The notes beneath the pieces are model-generated. The model was not told the DNA's origin and did no database searches. It saw only the letters and a program-made list of their open reading frames with translations. 64,000 nucleotides of DNA from Pseudomonas cremoricolorata (GTDB lineage Bacteria > Pseudomonadota > Gammaproteobacteria > Pseudomonadales > Pseudomonadaceae), in the NCBI RefSeq assembly GCF_000759535.1, contig NZ_CP009455.1, positions 434,001 to 498,000 of the forward strand, given 5' to 3'. The first letter of the stretch is position 1. The number at the start of each line of letters is the position of its first letter. Of the stretch, positions 53,632-61,920 are shown piece by piece. Made by a program: the position numbers and the translations under genes.

Positions 53632-54960
53632 TCATTGCTGATCATTCTTACCGAATGCTCCACGCACCACATTGCCTACTCCTGCCCCGATGCGAGCAAA
53701 GTCATAAGGCGTGATGTGCTTCTCTCGATTGGCATCCAGATAGTCGGCCCACCACTGAACCATGAGCCGGCGCTCTTCGATGTATTCAGCCTTATGGATG
53801 TATGCCGCCCGTACACTGTTACGCTCTTGGTGGCTCATCTGACGCTCTACCGCGTCCTTACTCCAAAGTCCCGATTCGACGAGCGCGGAACAGGCCATGG
53901 CTCTGAACCCATGCCCACAGACCTCCGTCTTGGTGTCGTAGCCCATGCGTCGAAGCGCCTTGTTCACCGTGTTCTCGCTCATGGGCTTCCAATGGTTACT
54001 ATCACCCGCGAACACAAGGTCGAAGCGTCCGGTGAGCTGGCGCACCTGCTCGAGCGTGGCTAGTGCCTCGCGACTCAAAGGCACCAGATGGGGCGTGCTC
54101 ATCTTGGAGCCGCGATGCGAGTTCTTCACGCCCTCAATCTGCTGGCGCTCGCCAGGGATCTCCCACATAGAGCGACCTGTGTCGATCTCTGGCCAGCGAG
54201 CAAACCGCAGCTCACTGGACCGGATGAAAACTAGGAGGGTAAGCTTGGTAGCCAGCCGGGTCAGCGGCCGACCGGTGTCACCGTCGATTCTCCGCAGCAG
54301 CTCAGGCAGCCGATCCAGTGCCAATGCGGGTCGATGGACAGTCTTGCGGGTAGCGGTTGCGCCCTGAAGGTCCACAGCCGGGTTTGTGTCGATGTGCCCG
54401 TGCTGCACAGCCATTCGCATGATGCCAGTCATGTACTGCCGTAGCCGGCCAGCGGTGTCCAAAACCTCACGCTTTTCCACCACCTTGAGCGGCGCCAGCA
54501 GGTCGCGAGTTTTCAGGCCGGACACCGGGCGCTGGCCTATGGCCGGGAGCAAGTAAGTTTCGATTCGCCGCCATACCGTCGCCGCATGACCTGGTGACCA
54601 TTTCTTGGAACAGGCCTCATGCCAATCCTTGGCCAGCACTCCGAACGTGTTAGCCCTCGCATTCGCCGCTTCGACCCTCCCCTGCCTGGCGCTCTCAATC
54701 GGGTCCTTACCATGCGCCAGCAACTCCAGCGCTTCGGCTCGGCGCGCGCGTGCGGCTTTTAGTGACAGCGCTGGGTAGTTGCCGAAGGTGGCCAGCCCCT
54801 CTCTGCCATCCGGGCGTTTGAACTTCATGCGCCAGATTTTGCTGCCGTTCTTCTTAACCAACAGGAACAGGCCTTGACCATCGAACAGGGTGTAATCCTT
54901 GTCTCGCGGCTTAGCGGCCTCGCATTTGGGGTCTGATAATGGTGTAACAGTGCGAGCCAT
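53632..54960 (-). CDS. P4-type tyrosine integrase
   Basis: 442 residues from ATG 54960 (MARTVTPLSDPKC). The DUF4102 arm-binding domain (YTLFDGQGLFLLVKKNGSKIWRMKF, ATFGNYPALSLKAARARR) and a SAM-like core-binding domain are followed by the catalytic domain with R247 (IRSSELRF), H350-G-F-R353, H377 (MSHQE) and Y387 (AAYIH). All catalytic residues are present, so it is probably active. It reads away from the tRNA-Thr, whose 3' end it recombines; its promoter overlaps probable arm-type sites. Confidence 0.95.
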   Translation of the reverse strand: MARTVTPLSDPKCEAAKPRDKDYTLFDGQGLFLLVKKNGSKIWRMKFKRPDGREGLATFGNYPALSLKAARARRAEALELLAHGKDPIESARQGRVEAANARANTFGVLAKDWHEACSKKWSPGHAATVWRRIETYLLPAIGQRPVSGLKTRDLLAPLKVVEKREVLDTAGRLRQYMTGIMRMAVQHGHIDTNPAVDLQGATATRKTVHRPALALDRLPELLRRIDGDTGRPLTRLATKLTLLVFIRSSELRFARWPEIDTGRSMWEIPGERQQIEGVKNSHRGSKMSTPHLVPLSREALATLEQVRQLTGRFDLVFAGDSNHWKPMSENTVNKALRRMGYDTKTEVCGHGFRAMACSALVESGLWSKDAVERQMSHQERNSVRAAYIHKAEYIEERRLMVQWWADYLDANREKHITPYDFARIGAGVGNVVRGAFGKNDQQ

Positions 54961-54986
54961 AGGTATACGCTTTTTCGTCGAACCGG

Positions 54987-55014
54987 CATATACCGAAACG
55001 TATACCGAAAAACG
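54987..55014 (+). repeat. Probable integrase arm-type sites, right
   Basis: Direct repeat TATACCGAAA twice, 12 bp apart, in the same orientation as the left pair, between the integrase start and the right core. A third GTATAC lies at 54963. Confidence 0.6.
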
Positions 55015-55050
55015 GTAGATGGCCAGAGACAAAACGAGATAGACAGAAAC

Positions 55051-55078
55051 AACAAAGCCCGCACGAGGCGGGCTTTGT
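55051..55078 (-). terminator. tRNA-Thr terminator, element copy
   Basis: ACAAAGCCCGC / GCGGGCTTTGT hairpin 44 bp after the tRNA-Thr 3' end, near-identical to 39791-39822. The element carries its own copy, so the tRNA keeps a terminator after integration. Confidence 0.78.
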
Positions 55079-55121
55079 GGGATGTTTCGTAGACAGTCAT
55101 AGACTTCTAGAAACTGGTCTC

Positions 55122-55197
55122 TGGTGCCGGAGACAGGAATCGAACCTGCGACCTTCGCGTTACGAGTGCGCTGCTCTACCGACTGAGCTACACCGGC
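55122..55197 (-). tRNA. tRNA-Thr (CGU anticodon), integration target
   Basis: 76 nt with encoded CCA. GCCGGTG acceptor strand, TCGTAA anticodon loop with CGU, and GGTTCGATTCC T-loop. The 17-bp att core covers its T-arm and acceptor 3' part. The gene lies downstream of pilA on the same strand. Confidence 0.95.
55128..55144. repeat. Right attachment core repeat (in tRNA-Thr)
   Basis: Second copy of the 17-bp CGGAGACAGGAATCGAA repeat; strand exchange here restores an intact tRNA-Thr. Confidence 0.88.
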
Positions 55198-55264
55198 GTG
55201 TTGCGCAACGTACCACTGCGGTGATGGTTACGCAAACCCTTGTTTCGCTTGTTGAAATGCCGCG

Positions 55265-55678
55265 TCAGCTGGAGGGGGTGCAGCCGTTGGGGGCGAGGTC
55301 TTCTTCGATGGTGGTGGTGCAGCTCCAGCCGGTGGGGGTGCGGGTCAGGGTGAGGGTTTTGCCGAGGACGCTGGCGGGGGCCTGGGCCAGGGTGCATTGC
55401 AGGCTGGCGGTGGCGTTGGCTGCGTTGCCGGTGGCGGTGATGGCGCAGTGGGTGGTGGTGGGCTGGCCGCCGAGGTCGGTGACGCTGGTGGTGTCCTTGC
55501 CGTCGTTGAGACGCAGTTCCAGCGGGGTTTTCAGGGCGGAGATTTCCAGCAGGGCGGCGGAGGCCTTGGAGCGGGCCTGGTGGCTGGTGTAGCTGGGAAT
55601 GGCGATGGTCGCGAGTATGCCGATGATGGCGACCACGATCATCAGTTCGATCAGGGTGATGCCGCGTTGTTGTTGCAT
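55265..55678 (-). CDS. pilA: Type IV major pilin/prepilin
   Basis: 137 residues from ATG 55678. Very short leader MQQQRG, then [22 protein letters not shown] with Glu5 of mature pilin; residue +1 is Ile in place of the usual Phe. The mature protein has four cysteines (HC, QC, SC, GC), so two disulfides are possible. The globular part is short for a pilin. It is divergent from pilC. PilD, encoded nearby, should cleave and methylate it. Confidence 0.9.
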   Translation of the reverse strand: MQQQRGITLIELMIVVAIIGILATIAIPSYTSHQARSKASAALLEISALKTPLELRLNDGKDTTSVTDLGGQPTTTHCAITATGNAANATASLQCTLAQAPASVLGKTLTLTRTPTGWSCTTTIEEDLAPNGCTPSS

Positions 55679-55927
55679 GGGATTTCCTTGTCTTGTGCGT
55701 GGGCCCATGGCGCGACGGCGCTGGCTCGGCTCGCTGCGGGTGAGTAGGCCTGTTCGGTCACCTTTTGTCACGCTCGTGGGGTGGGACTTCGTGTCCGCCG
55801 CACTACTCTAGTGAGCCTCTGGCAGCGATGCCTGGCAATGAGGCCGGCAAGCTGTTTCGGAGCGTTTCACAGGGAGCGGGGCCCTGCCCCGCTGGCCTGT
55901 TCGGTCGATGACGGAAAAGGATATTCC

Positions 55928-57133
55928 ATGACGCAGGTTGTTCAGCAGTTCGCCTGGGAGGGCGTGGATGCCCAGGGTGTGGCGGTGAGTGGTCAGGCGG
56001 CTGGGCGCAGCTCGACCTGGGTGCGGGCGCGGTTGCAGGCGCGGGGTATTGAGGTTGCCTGGGTACGCTCGGCCAGCGCGCGGCAGTGGCGCTGGCCGCA
56101 GCGGGGCAAGGCTGATGCGGCGGGGTTCAGTCGGCAGTTGGCGACCTTGCTCAATGCCGGCATTCCGTTATTGCAGAGTTTTGAGGTGATGGGCCGCGCC
56201 GGGGCGGATGCGCGCATGGCGGCGCTGTTGCAGCGGCTGCGCGAACAGGTGGCGGGTGGCCTGGCGCTGGCCGATGCGTTGCGCCAGCACCCGGCGTGGT
56301 TCGATGCGCTGTACTGCAATTTGGTGCGGGTCGGCGAGCAGGCGGGCACGCTGGAGCGGCAGTTGGAGCAATTGGCGACGATGCTCGAGCAGCGTCAGGC
56401 CATGCTGCGCAAAGTGCGCAAGGCGATGATGTATCCGTTGATTCTGCTGCTCACGGGCCTGGGCGTGGCGGCGCTGTTGCTGCTGGAAGTGGTGCCGCGT
56501 TTTCAGGGGCTGTTCGCCAGTTTCGACAAGGCACTGCCGCCATTTACCCAGGCCGTTATCGATGTTTCCACGTTGCTGGGTGAGCACGCCATTGGCCTGC
56601 TGTTGGTGCTCAGCGTGGGCGCCTGTGCGGGTCGGCTGCTCTATCGGCGGTATGCGCCGGCTCGGCAATGGTTACTGCAACGCAGCTTCGCGCTGCCGGT
56701 GCTGGGTGGGTTGCGCCGGGATGCGGCGCTGGCGCGCTTCAGTCGAAGCCTGGCGACCTCCTACGGGGCCGGGGTGGCGCTGCTCGATGCGCTGGACAGC
56801 GTCGCCGCTGCCAGTGGTGACGAGCTGCATGAACAGGCGATCCGCCGTTTGCGGTCGGGTATGGCGAACGGGCTGGGGCTGAGTCAGGCGATGTCTGGCA
56901 GCACCCTGTTCCCGCCCATGCTGGTGCAGATGGTCGCCATCGGCGAAAGCAGCGGCACGCTCGACCTGATGCTGGACAAGGCCGCGCAGCATTATGAAGC
57001 GCGGGTCAGCCAGGTGCTGGATCAGTTGGGCACGCTGCTGGAGCCGGCCGTCGTGTTGATTCTTGGCGTGCTGGTGGGCGGGCTGGTGGTGGCGATGTAC
57101 CTGCCGATCTTCCAGATGGGCAGCTTGTTCTGA
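55928..57133 (+). CDS. pilC: Type IV pilus inner-membrane platform protein PilC
   Basis: 401 residues from ATG 55928, eight bases after AAAGGA. Two T2SF domains (GFSRQLATLLNAGIPLLQSFEVMGR and LARFSRSLATSYGAGVALLDAL), each followed by a membrane segment; the C-terminus ends LILGVLVGGLVVAMYLPIFQMGSLF. It anchors the pilus assembly ATPase. No pilB lies between pilA and pilC, where many genomes have it. The pilD start follows within two bases of the stop. Confidence 0.95.
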   Translation: MTQVVQQFAWEGVDAQGVAVSGQAAGRSSTWVRARLQARGIEVAWVRSASARQWRWPQRGKADAAGFSRQLATLLNAGIPLLQSFEVMGRAGADARMAALLQRLREQVAGGLALADALRQHPAWFDALYCNLVRVGEQAGTLERQLEQLATMLEQRQAMLRKVRKAMMYPLILLLTGLGVAALLLLEVVPRFQGLFASFDKALPPFTQAVIDVSTLLGEHAIGLLLVLSVGACAGRLLYRRYAPARQWLLQRSFALPVLGGLRRDAALARFSRSLATSYGAGVALLDALDSVAAASGDELHEQAIRRLRSGMANGLGLSQAMSGSTLFPPMLVQMVAIGESSGTLDLMLDKAAQHYEARVSQVLDQLGTLLEPAVVLILGVLVGGLVVAMYLPIFQMGSLF

Positions 57134-57134
57134 C

Positions 57135-58001
57135 ATGGCGCTGTGGATCGATCTTACACAGCAGGCAGAACTGTTCATCGTACTGGCGGGCGTGCTTGGC
57201 CTGCTGGCGGGCAGTTTCATCAACGTCGTCGCGTACCGCTTGCCGATCATGCTGGAACGGCGCTGGGCCAACGAGGCGCGTGAGGTGCTCGGTTTGCCGC
57301 TGCAGGCTCACGAGCGGCTCAACTTGGCGTGGCCTGGGTCGCACTGCCCGCGCTGCGGGAAGGCCATTCGCGCCTGGCACAACATTCCGCTGTTGAGCTA
57401 CCTGCTGCTGGGCGGTCGATGTGCCGGGTGTGAGGCGCGTATCAGTGTGCGCTACCCGTTGGTCGAGCTGGGCGGCGCAGTGTTGGCGGTGCTGGTGGCA
57501 TGGCAGGTCGGCGTGGGGGGCCCTGGGTTGGCGCTGATGGGTTTGGGCTGGGTGCTGCTGGCGCTGAGCGTGATCGATATCGATCGACAGTTGCTGCCCG
57601 ATGTACTGGTGCTGCCAACGCTCTGGCTAGGCCTGCTGCTCAATGCCTATGGCGTACGAGTACCGTTATTCGACGCTGTGCTGGGCGCTGCCGTGGGCTA
57701 TTTGAGCCTGTGGTCGGTGTTCTGGCTGTTCAAACTGGTCACCGGCAAGGACGGCATGGGCCATGGCGACTTCAAGCTGCTGGCCCTGCTCGGCGCCTGG
57801 GGCGGTTGGCAGATTTTGCCGCTGACGCTGCTGTTGGCGTCATTGCTCGGCGCGGGCGCGGGGCTGTGGCTGCTGGTGCGACGGGGCGCCAAACTGGGGT
57901 CGGCCATGGCGTTTGGTCCTTGCCTGGCGATTGCGGGGTGGATCGTGTTGCTCTGGGATGATGAAATACGCACTTCCTACCTGCATATGATCACTCTCTG
58001 A
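57135..58001 (+). CDS. pilD: Prepilin peptidase/N-methyltransferase PilD
   Basis: 288 residues from ATG 57135. An N-terminal DiS_P_DiS domain with two CxxC pairs (CPRCGKAI ... CAGCEARI) for zinc, then an A24 aspartic peptidase with catalytic aspartates in [11 protein letters not shown] and [14 protein letters not shown]; eight membrane helices. It processes PilA and type II pseudopilins. It overlaps coaE by one base (TGATG). Confidence 0.95.
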   Translation: MALWIDLTQQAELFIVLAGVLGLLAGSFINVVAYRLPIMLERRWANEAREVLGLPLQAHERLNLAWPGSHCPRCGKAIRAWHNIPLLSYLLLGGRCAGCEARISVRYPLVELGGAVLAVLVAWQVGVGGPGLALMGLGWVLLALSVIDIDRQLLPDVLVLPTLWLGLLLNAYGVRVPLFDAVLGAAVGYLSLWSVFWLFKLVTGKDGMGHGDFKLLALLGAWGGWQILPLTLLLASLLGAGAGLWLLVRRGAKLGSAMAFGPCLAIAGWIVLLWDDEIRTSYLHMITL

Positions 58002-58624
58002 TGAGCACTGCGGCATTTACCCCTTGGATTCTTGGCCTCACCGGCGGCATCGGCAGCGGCAAGAGCGCGGCCGCCGAACGCTTCGTCCAGCTGGGCGTGC
58101 ACCTGGTCGACGCGGATCAGGCGGCGCGCTGGGTCGTCGAGCCGGGTCGGCCGGCGCTGGCGAGCATCGTCGAACGCTTCGGGCCGGGCATCTTGCAGGC
58201 GGACGGTCAGCTCGATCGCGCCGCCTTGCGCCAGCTGATCTTCGCCGACCCGGCGCAGCGGCGCTGGCTCGAAGGGCTGCTGCATCCGCTGATCGGCCAG
58301 GAAATCTTCAGCTACCTGGCCAAAGCGCAAACGCCGTATGCGGTGTACGTGTCGCCGCTTTTGATCGAATCAGGCCAGTACGCCAAGACCCAGCGCATCC
58401 TGGTGATCGACGCGCCCCATGAACTGCAATTGCAGCGCACCTTGCAGCGCGATGGCAGCAACCCCGCGCAAGTCGAGGCGATCTTCAAGGCGCAGTTGAG
58501 CCGGGAAGAACGTTTGCGCCATGCCGATGATGTCGTGGTCAATGACCGTGACCTGCCGTGGCTGCATGAGCAGATCGATCGCCTGCACCACTTTTACCTG
58601 ACCCTTGAAGGAGGCCAGCCATGA
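58001..58624 (+). CDS. coaE: Dephospho-CoA kinase
   Basis: 207 residues. P-loop [16 protein letters not shown] at the N-terminus, [17 protein letters not shown] for substrate binding, and [20 protein letters not shown]. It catalyses the last step of coenzyme A synthesis. It is coupled to pilD and yacG by overlaps, the common pilD-coaE-yacG arrangement of pseudomonads. Confidence 0.96.
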   Translation: MSTAAFTPWILGLTGGIGSGKSAAAERFVQLGVHLVDADQAARWVVEPGRPALASIVERFGPGILQADGQLDRAALRQLIFADPAQRRWLEGLLHPLIGQEIFSYLAKAQTPYAVYVSPLLIESGQYAKTQRILVIDAPHELQLQRTLQRDGSNPAQVEAIFKAQLSREERLRHADDVVVNDRDLPWLHEQIDRLHHFYLTLEGGQP

Positions 58625-58821
58625 GCCAGCCAATGACCGTCGACTGCCCTACCTGCGGCGCTCCCGTGGAGTGGACCACCGCCAATACCTTCCGCCCGTT
58701 CTGCTCCGACCGCTGCAAGCTGATCGACCTCGGCGCCTGGGCGGCCGAAGAACACAAGATTCCGGCCGCGCCGGAAGCCGAAGACGAGCTGTACTCGGGC
58801 GATCTCGAACCCCGTCACTGA
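58621..58821 (+). CDS. yacG: DNA gyrase inhibitor YacG
   Basis: 66 residues with the four-cysteine zinc finger [10 protein letters not shown] ... [15 protein letters not shown] and an acidic C-terminus. YacG binds GyrB and inhibits gyrase. Starts in an ATGA overlap with coaE. Confidence 0.95.
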   Translation: MSQPMTVDCPTCGAPVEWTTANTFRPFCSDRCKLIDLGAWAAEEHKIPAAPEAEDELYSGDLEPRH

Positions 58822-58894
58822 CCCGCCCCGTCGCGAGCCGTTTTTCACCTGCGAACAACACGTTACCGTCATCGTTAGCGACTAAGCTGTGGTC

Positions 58895-59524
58895 ATGGAC
58901 GACTCAGACTACCTGCGCCTGCTCACCATCCAGGCCGAACAGGCCAACGCCTTTCTTTCCAATGCGCGCAAATGGGAGCGCGAGCGTTGGGTCTGCCAAC
59001 GCCTGCTGCAAGGGCTCAACGTGCCCTACCGCAATGAGGACTTCACCCCAGCCGGACAAGAGCCGCCCGATGTGCTGTTCGGCGATGCCGCATTCGAAGT
59101 GTTTTTCGTGCTCGATGAAGGGCGCCGGCTCAACGATGAGTGGCGCGAAGAGCTGCAGCGCCGCCGCAGCGCGTTTTCCCTGAGCCAGCTGGTGCGGCGC
59201 GAAGCGCGGCCGCGGCGTATCAGTGCCCAGGAACTGCTCGGACGCCTGGCGCCGACCTTGCGCAAGAAGGCGCACAATTACGTCGAACGCGGCCTCGACC
59301 TCAACGAGCTGGACATCATCGCCTTCACCAGCCTGAAACGCGAAGTGCTTGACCTCAACAGCCATTTCCCACCGCCCACTGAATACCTGCGCCAGGGCTG
59401 GCGTTCGTTGTCGCTGGTAGGCCCGACCTTCGCCCGGGTGCTGTTCGCCCACCCTGACGCGCCAGATTTTCTGCGCAGCAATCTTGGGCGCAGCATCGTC
59501 TTCGACGTAGGCATCAGCCTCTGA
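58895..59524 (+). CDS. DUF1780 family protein
   Basis: 209 residues from ATG 58895 (MDDSDYLRLLTIQAEQANAFLSNARKWERERWVCQRLL); a GTG two codons earlier is possible. Matches a conserved pseudomonad family with a PD-(D/E)XK-like feel in PPDVLFGDAAFEVFFVLDEGRR, though nuclease activity is not established. Conserved neighbour of yacG and ndh. Confidence 0.85.
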   Translation: MDDSDYLRLLTIQAEQANAFLSNARKWERERWVCQRLLQGLNVPYRNEDFTPAGQEPPDVLFGDAAFEVFFVLDEGRRLNDEWREELQRRRSAFSLSQLVRREARPRRISAQELLGRLAPTLRKKAHNYVERGLDLNELDIIAFTSLKREVLDLNSHFPPPTEYLRQGWRSLSLVGPTFARVLFAHPDAPDFLRSNLGRSIVFDVGISL

Positions 59525-59641
59525 CCTGCCCCCTGAGCAACGCGCGTTGCCGCGCCATGGTTGAAAAGGATTATCATTAAGCACCCGCGCGAACGCTGTG
59601 GCGTTTGCGCAGTCGTATGCGTCTATCTGACGAGGCCCATC

Positions 59642-59802
59642 ATGAGCAGCCGCCTGAGTCCTGGAGACCAGCGTCGCGTCGATGATCACCCGCAAGTCCC
59701 ACCCGCCGGCCCCATCAACCATGGCTGTCGCTGGCCGTGGTGGCGCCGGTGAGCATCGCTCTGGACCTTTTCAGCCGCGTATCGAGTGCACTGGTGCTAT
59801 GA
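59642..59802 (+). pseudogene. DUF3094 small membrane protein, frameshifted
   Basis: The frame from ATG 59642 gives MSSRLSPGDQRRVDD, the DUF3094 N-terminus, then runs to a stop at 59752 without a membrane helix. Another frame from about 59687 gives RRPHQPWLSLAVVAPVSIAL and LDLFSRVSSALVL, the expected C-terminal helix, ending at 59802. The total of 161 bases is one short of a multiple of three, which fits a single deletion near 59680-59687. Either a decayed gene or a sequencing error. Confidence 0.65.
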
Positions 59803-59886
59803 GCTGCTTCGCGCTCGCCCTGTCCTCGATGCACTGGCTGACCGGCCGTATCGGCCACGAATCGTTCACCCTTATGAGAGATCTCC

Positions 59887-61182
59887 ATGACACATCGCAT
59901 CGTCATCGTCGGCGGCGGCGCCGGCGGCCTGGAACTGGCGACCCGCCTGGGCAAGAGCCTGGGCAAACGCAAGCAGGCCAACGTGACACTGGTTGACGCC
60001 AACCTCACGCACATCTGGAAGCCGTTGCTGCACGAAGTGGCCGCCGGCTCGCTCAACTCCTCGGAAGACGAGCTGAACTACGTCGCCCAGGCCAAGTGGA
60101 ACCACTTCAACTTCCAGCTCGGGCGCATGAGTGGCCTGGATCGCGCCAGCAAGCGCATCCAGCTGGCCGCCACCCTAGATGAAGAAGGCCGTGAGCTGCT
60201 GCCGGCGCGCACCTTGGGCTATGACACCCTGGTGATCGCCGTGGGCAGCAACACCAACGACTTCGGCACCCTCGGCGCGGCGCAGCACTGCCTGTTCCTC
60301 GATACCCGCAAGCAGGCCGAGCGTTTCCACCAGCAGTTGCTCAACCACTACCTGCGCGCCCATGCCGGTGAAGTGGCCGGGGAAAAGATCAGCGTGGCGA
60401 TCGTCGGCGCTGGTGCGACCGGGGTCGAACTGGCCGCCGAACTGCATCACGCCGCCCACGAGCTGGCAGCTTATGGTCTTGATCGCATTCAGCCGCAGGA
60501 CATGCACATCACCCTGATCGAAGCCGGCCCGCGGGTGCTGCCGGCGCTGCCCGAGCGCATTAGCATTCCGGTGCACAAGACCTTGGAAAAGCTTGGCGTC
60601 ACCGTGCTGACCAACGCGGCGGTGAGTGAGGTCAGCGAAGATGGCATGAAGACTGCCAATGGCGAAGTGATTCAGGCGAGTCTGAAGGTGTGGGCGGCCG
60701 GTATCCGCGCACCGGCATTCCTCAAGGACATCGACGGCCTGGAAACCAACCGCATCAATCAGTTGATGGTACGCCCAACGTTGCAGACCACCCTGGATGA
60801 CGACATCTTCGCCTTCGGCGACTGCGCCGCCTGCCCGCAACCGGACAGCGACCGCAACGTGCCACCGCGGGCCCAGGCCGCGCACCAGCAGGCGTCGATG
60901 CTGACCAAAAGCCTCAAGGCGCGACTGGAGGGCAAAGCGCTGCCGACCTACCAGTACCGCGACTACGGCTCGTTGGTATCGCTGTCGCGGTTCTCGGCGG
61001 TGGGCAATCTGATGGGCAACCTGACCGGCAGCGTCATGCTGGAAGGTTGGTTGGCGCGGATGTTCTATGTCTCGCTGTACCGCATGCACCAGATGGCGCT
61101 GTACGGCACTTTCAAGACCTTGATGCTGATGCTCGGCAGCAAGATCGGCCGTGGCACCGAGCCACGCCTGAAACTGCACTGA
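59887..61182 (+). CDS. ndh: NADH dehydrogenase II (non-proton-pumping)
   Basis: 431 residues. FAD-binding IVIVGGGAGGLELATRLG at the N-terminus, NADH-binding VAIVGAGATGVELAAELHH in the middle, and FAFGDCAACPQPD for the second FAD contact. The C-terminal amphipathic region (RMFYVSLYRMHQMALYGTFKTLMLML) anchors it to the inner membrane. It transfers electrons from NADH to ubiquinone. A stable hairpin follows. Confidence 0.96.
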   Translation: MTHRIVIVGGGAGGLELATRLGKSLGKRKQANVTLVDANLTHIWKPLLHEVAAGSLNSSEDELNYVAQAKWNHFNFQLGRMSGLDRASKRIQLAATLDEEGRELLPARTLGYDTLVIAVGSNTNDFGTLGAAQHCLFLDTRKQAERFHQQLLNHYLRAHAGEVAGEKISVAIVGAGATGVELAAELHHAAHELAAYGLDRIQPQDMHITLIEAGPRVLPALPERISIPVHKTLEKLGVTVLTNAAVSEVSEDGMKTANGEVIQASLKVWAAGIRAPAFLKDIDGLETNRINQLMVRPTLQTTLDDDIFAFGDCAACPQPDSDRNVPPRAQAAHQQASMLTKSLKARLEGKALPTYQYRDYGSLVSLSRFSAVGNLMGNLTGSVMLEGWLARMFYVSLYRMHQMALYGTFKTLMLMLGSKIGRGTEPRLKLH

Positions 61183-61192
61183 GGCTTTTGAT

Positions 61193-61222
61193 GGGCAGGG
61201 TCGCCTGAATGGCGCCCTGCCC
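61193..61222 (+). terminator. Terminator of ndh
   Basis: GGGCAGGG and CGCC arms with one bulged T pair with GGCG and CCCTGCCC; ten bases after the stop. Weak T-tract. Confidence 0.6.
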
Positions 61223-61274
61223 TTGCAGCGCAACTAGTACTGTTTCACACCGAAACTTAAATTCAAGACAAAAG

Positions 61275-61306
61275 AAAAAGGGCATCTCAGACGAGATGCC
61301 CTTTTT
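61275..61306 (-). terminator. Terminator of the tRNA operon
   Basis: AAAAAGGGCATCTC / GAGATGCCCTTTTT, 14 perfect pairs including A/T arms with an AGAC loop, directly after tRNA-Lys. Confidence 0.92.
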
Positions 61307-61309
61307 ACA

Positions 61310-61385
61310 TGGTGGGTCGTGTAGGATTCGAACCTACGACCAATTGGTTAAAAGCCAACTGCTCTACCAACTGAGCTAACGACCC
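61310..61385 (-). tRNA. tRNA-Lys (UUU)
   Basis: 76 nt, CCA encoded: GGGTCGT acceptor, CTTTTAA anticodon loop, GGTTCGAATCC T-arm. Last gene of the three-tRNA transcript. Confidence 0.96.
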
Positions 61386-61391
61386 GGAAAA

Positions 61392-61468
61392 TGGTCGGGG
61401 TGAGGGGATTCGAACTCCTGACATCCTGCTCCCAAAGCAGGCGCGCTACCGGACTGCGCTACACCCCG
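61392..61468 (-). tRNA. tRNA-Pro (UGG)
   Basis: 77 nt, CCA encoded: CGGGGTG acceptor, anticodon stem CTGCT/AGCAG with UGG. Middle gene of the tRNA cluster, 6 bp from tRNA-Lys. Confidence 0.96.
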
Positions 61469-61472
61469 AAAT

Positions 61473-61548
61473 TGGCTCCGCGACCTGGACTCGAACCAGG
61501 GACCCAATGATTAACAGTCATTTGCTCTACCGACTGAGCTATCGCGGA
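61473..61548 (-). tRNA. tRNA-Asn (GUU)
   Basis: 76 nt, CCA encoded: TCCGCGA acceptor, GACTGTTAATC anticodon arm with GUU. First gene of the tRNA cluster. Confidence 0.96.
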
Positions 61549-61632
61549 ACTGAACTTCGTACAACTTCGAAGACTTAGTTAGCTTCGATCTCTTTGGCTT
61601 CCGCTTTCGCGTTATCACCGCTGAGTCCGGCT

Positions 61633-61660
61633 ATTCTACATCCTTCGTTTTGCTTGTCAA
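61633..61660 (-). promoter_or_regulatory. Sigma-70 promoter of the tRNA cluster
   Basis: TTGACA (minus strand, 61660-61655), 16-bp spacer, TAGAAT (61638-61633), with a GC-rich stretch (AGCCGGACTC) after the -10, the discriminator type seen in stable-RNA promoters. Confidence 0.8.
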
Positions 61661-61830
61661 CCCCAATTTGCTTTCAACTTACTGATTTGCAAATTGTTTT
61701 CAGATCATCGATACCGCTGCTGATCTGCTTAGTGCCTGACAACGCGGCGTATATTAGGGGCACTTTATTCGCAGTGCAAGCAGAAATTTCAATTTTCTCA
61801 ACACGTTATTGATTGGCCTGGAAAAACCAC

Positions 61831-61852
61831 TGCCCAGCCGATTGGCTGGGCA
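61831..61852 (-). terminator. Terminator hairpin of clpB
   Basis: TGCCCAGCC / GGCTGGGCA, nine perfect pairs, GATT loop, about 70 bp past the clpB stop. Confidence 0.7.
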
Positions 61853-61920
61853 GTCGCAGAAGGCCTTTCAAGCTGGCCGCCCGCCCTCAGACGCGAACGG
61901 TGAAGGCAGGTTGGCTGCTT

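Larger units (their letters stand above)
39871..55144. mobile_element. P4-like integrative satellite element in tRNA-Thr
   Basis: About 15.3 kb bounded by 17-bp direct repeats of the tRNA-Thr 3' part. It holds, right to left, a P4-type integrase, iterons, excisionase/AlpA-type regulators, a replication operon under a C4-type antisense RNA, and defence cargo (SIR2-HerA plus two HEPN-like genes). The cargo region is visibly AT-richer than the flanking chromosome. I see no capsid, tail, terminase, Psu, Sid or Delta-like gene, so it is either a minimal satellite or a replicative integrative element that borrows packaging functions. Confidence 0.88.
61549..61920. other. Non-coding region between tRNA cluster and clpB
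   Basis: 372 bp. It holds the tRNA promoter (61633-61660) and the clpB terminator hairpin (61831-61852). The 72-codon plus frame at 61594 is not supported. Confidence 0.6.

Noticed and set aside
39871..55144. Full prophage
   Set aside because: No capsid, tail, terminase, lysis or portal gene; the gene set is that of a P4-type satellite.
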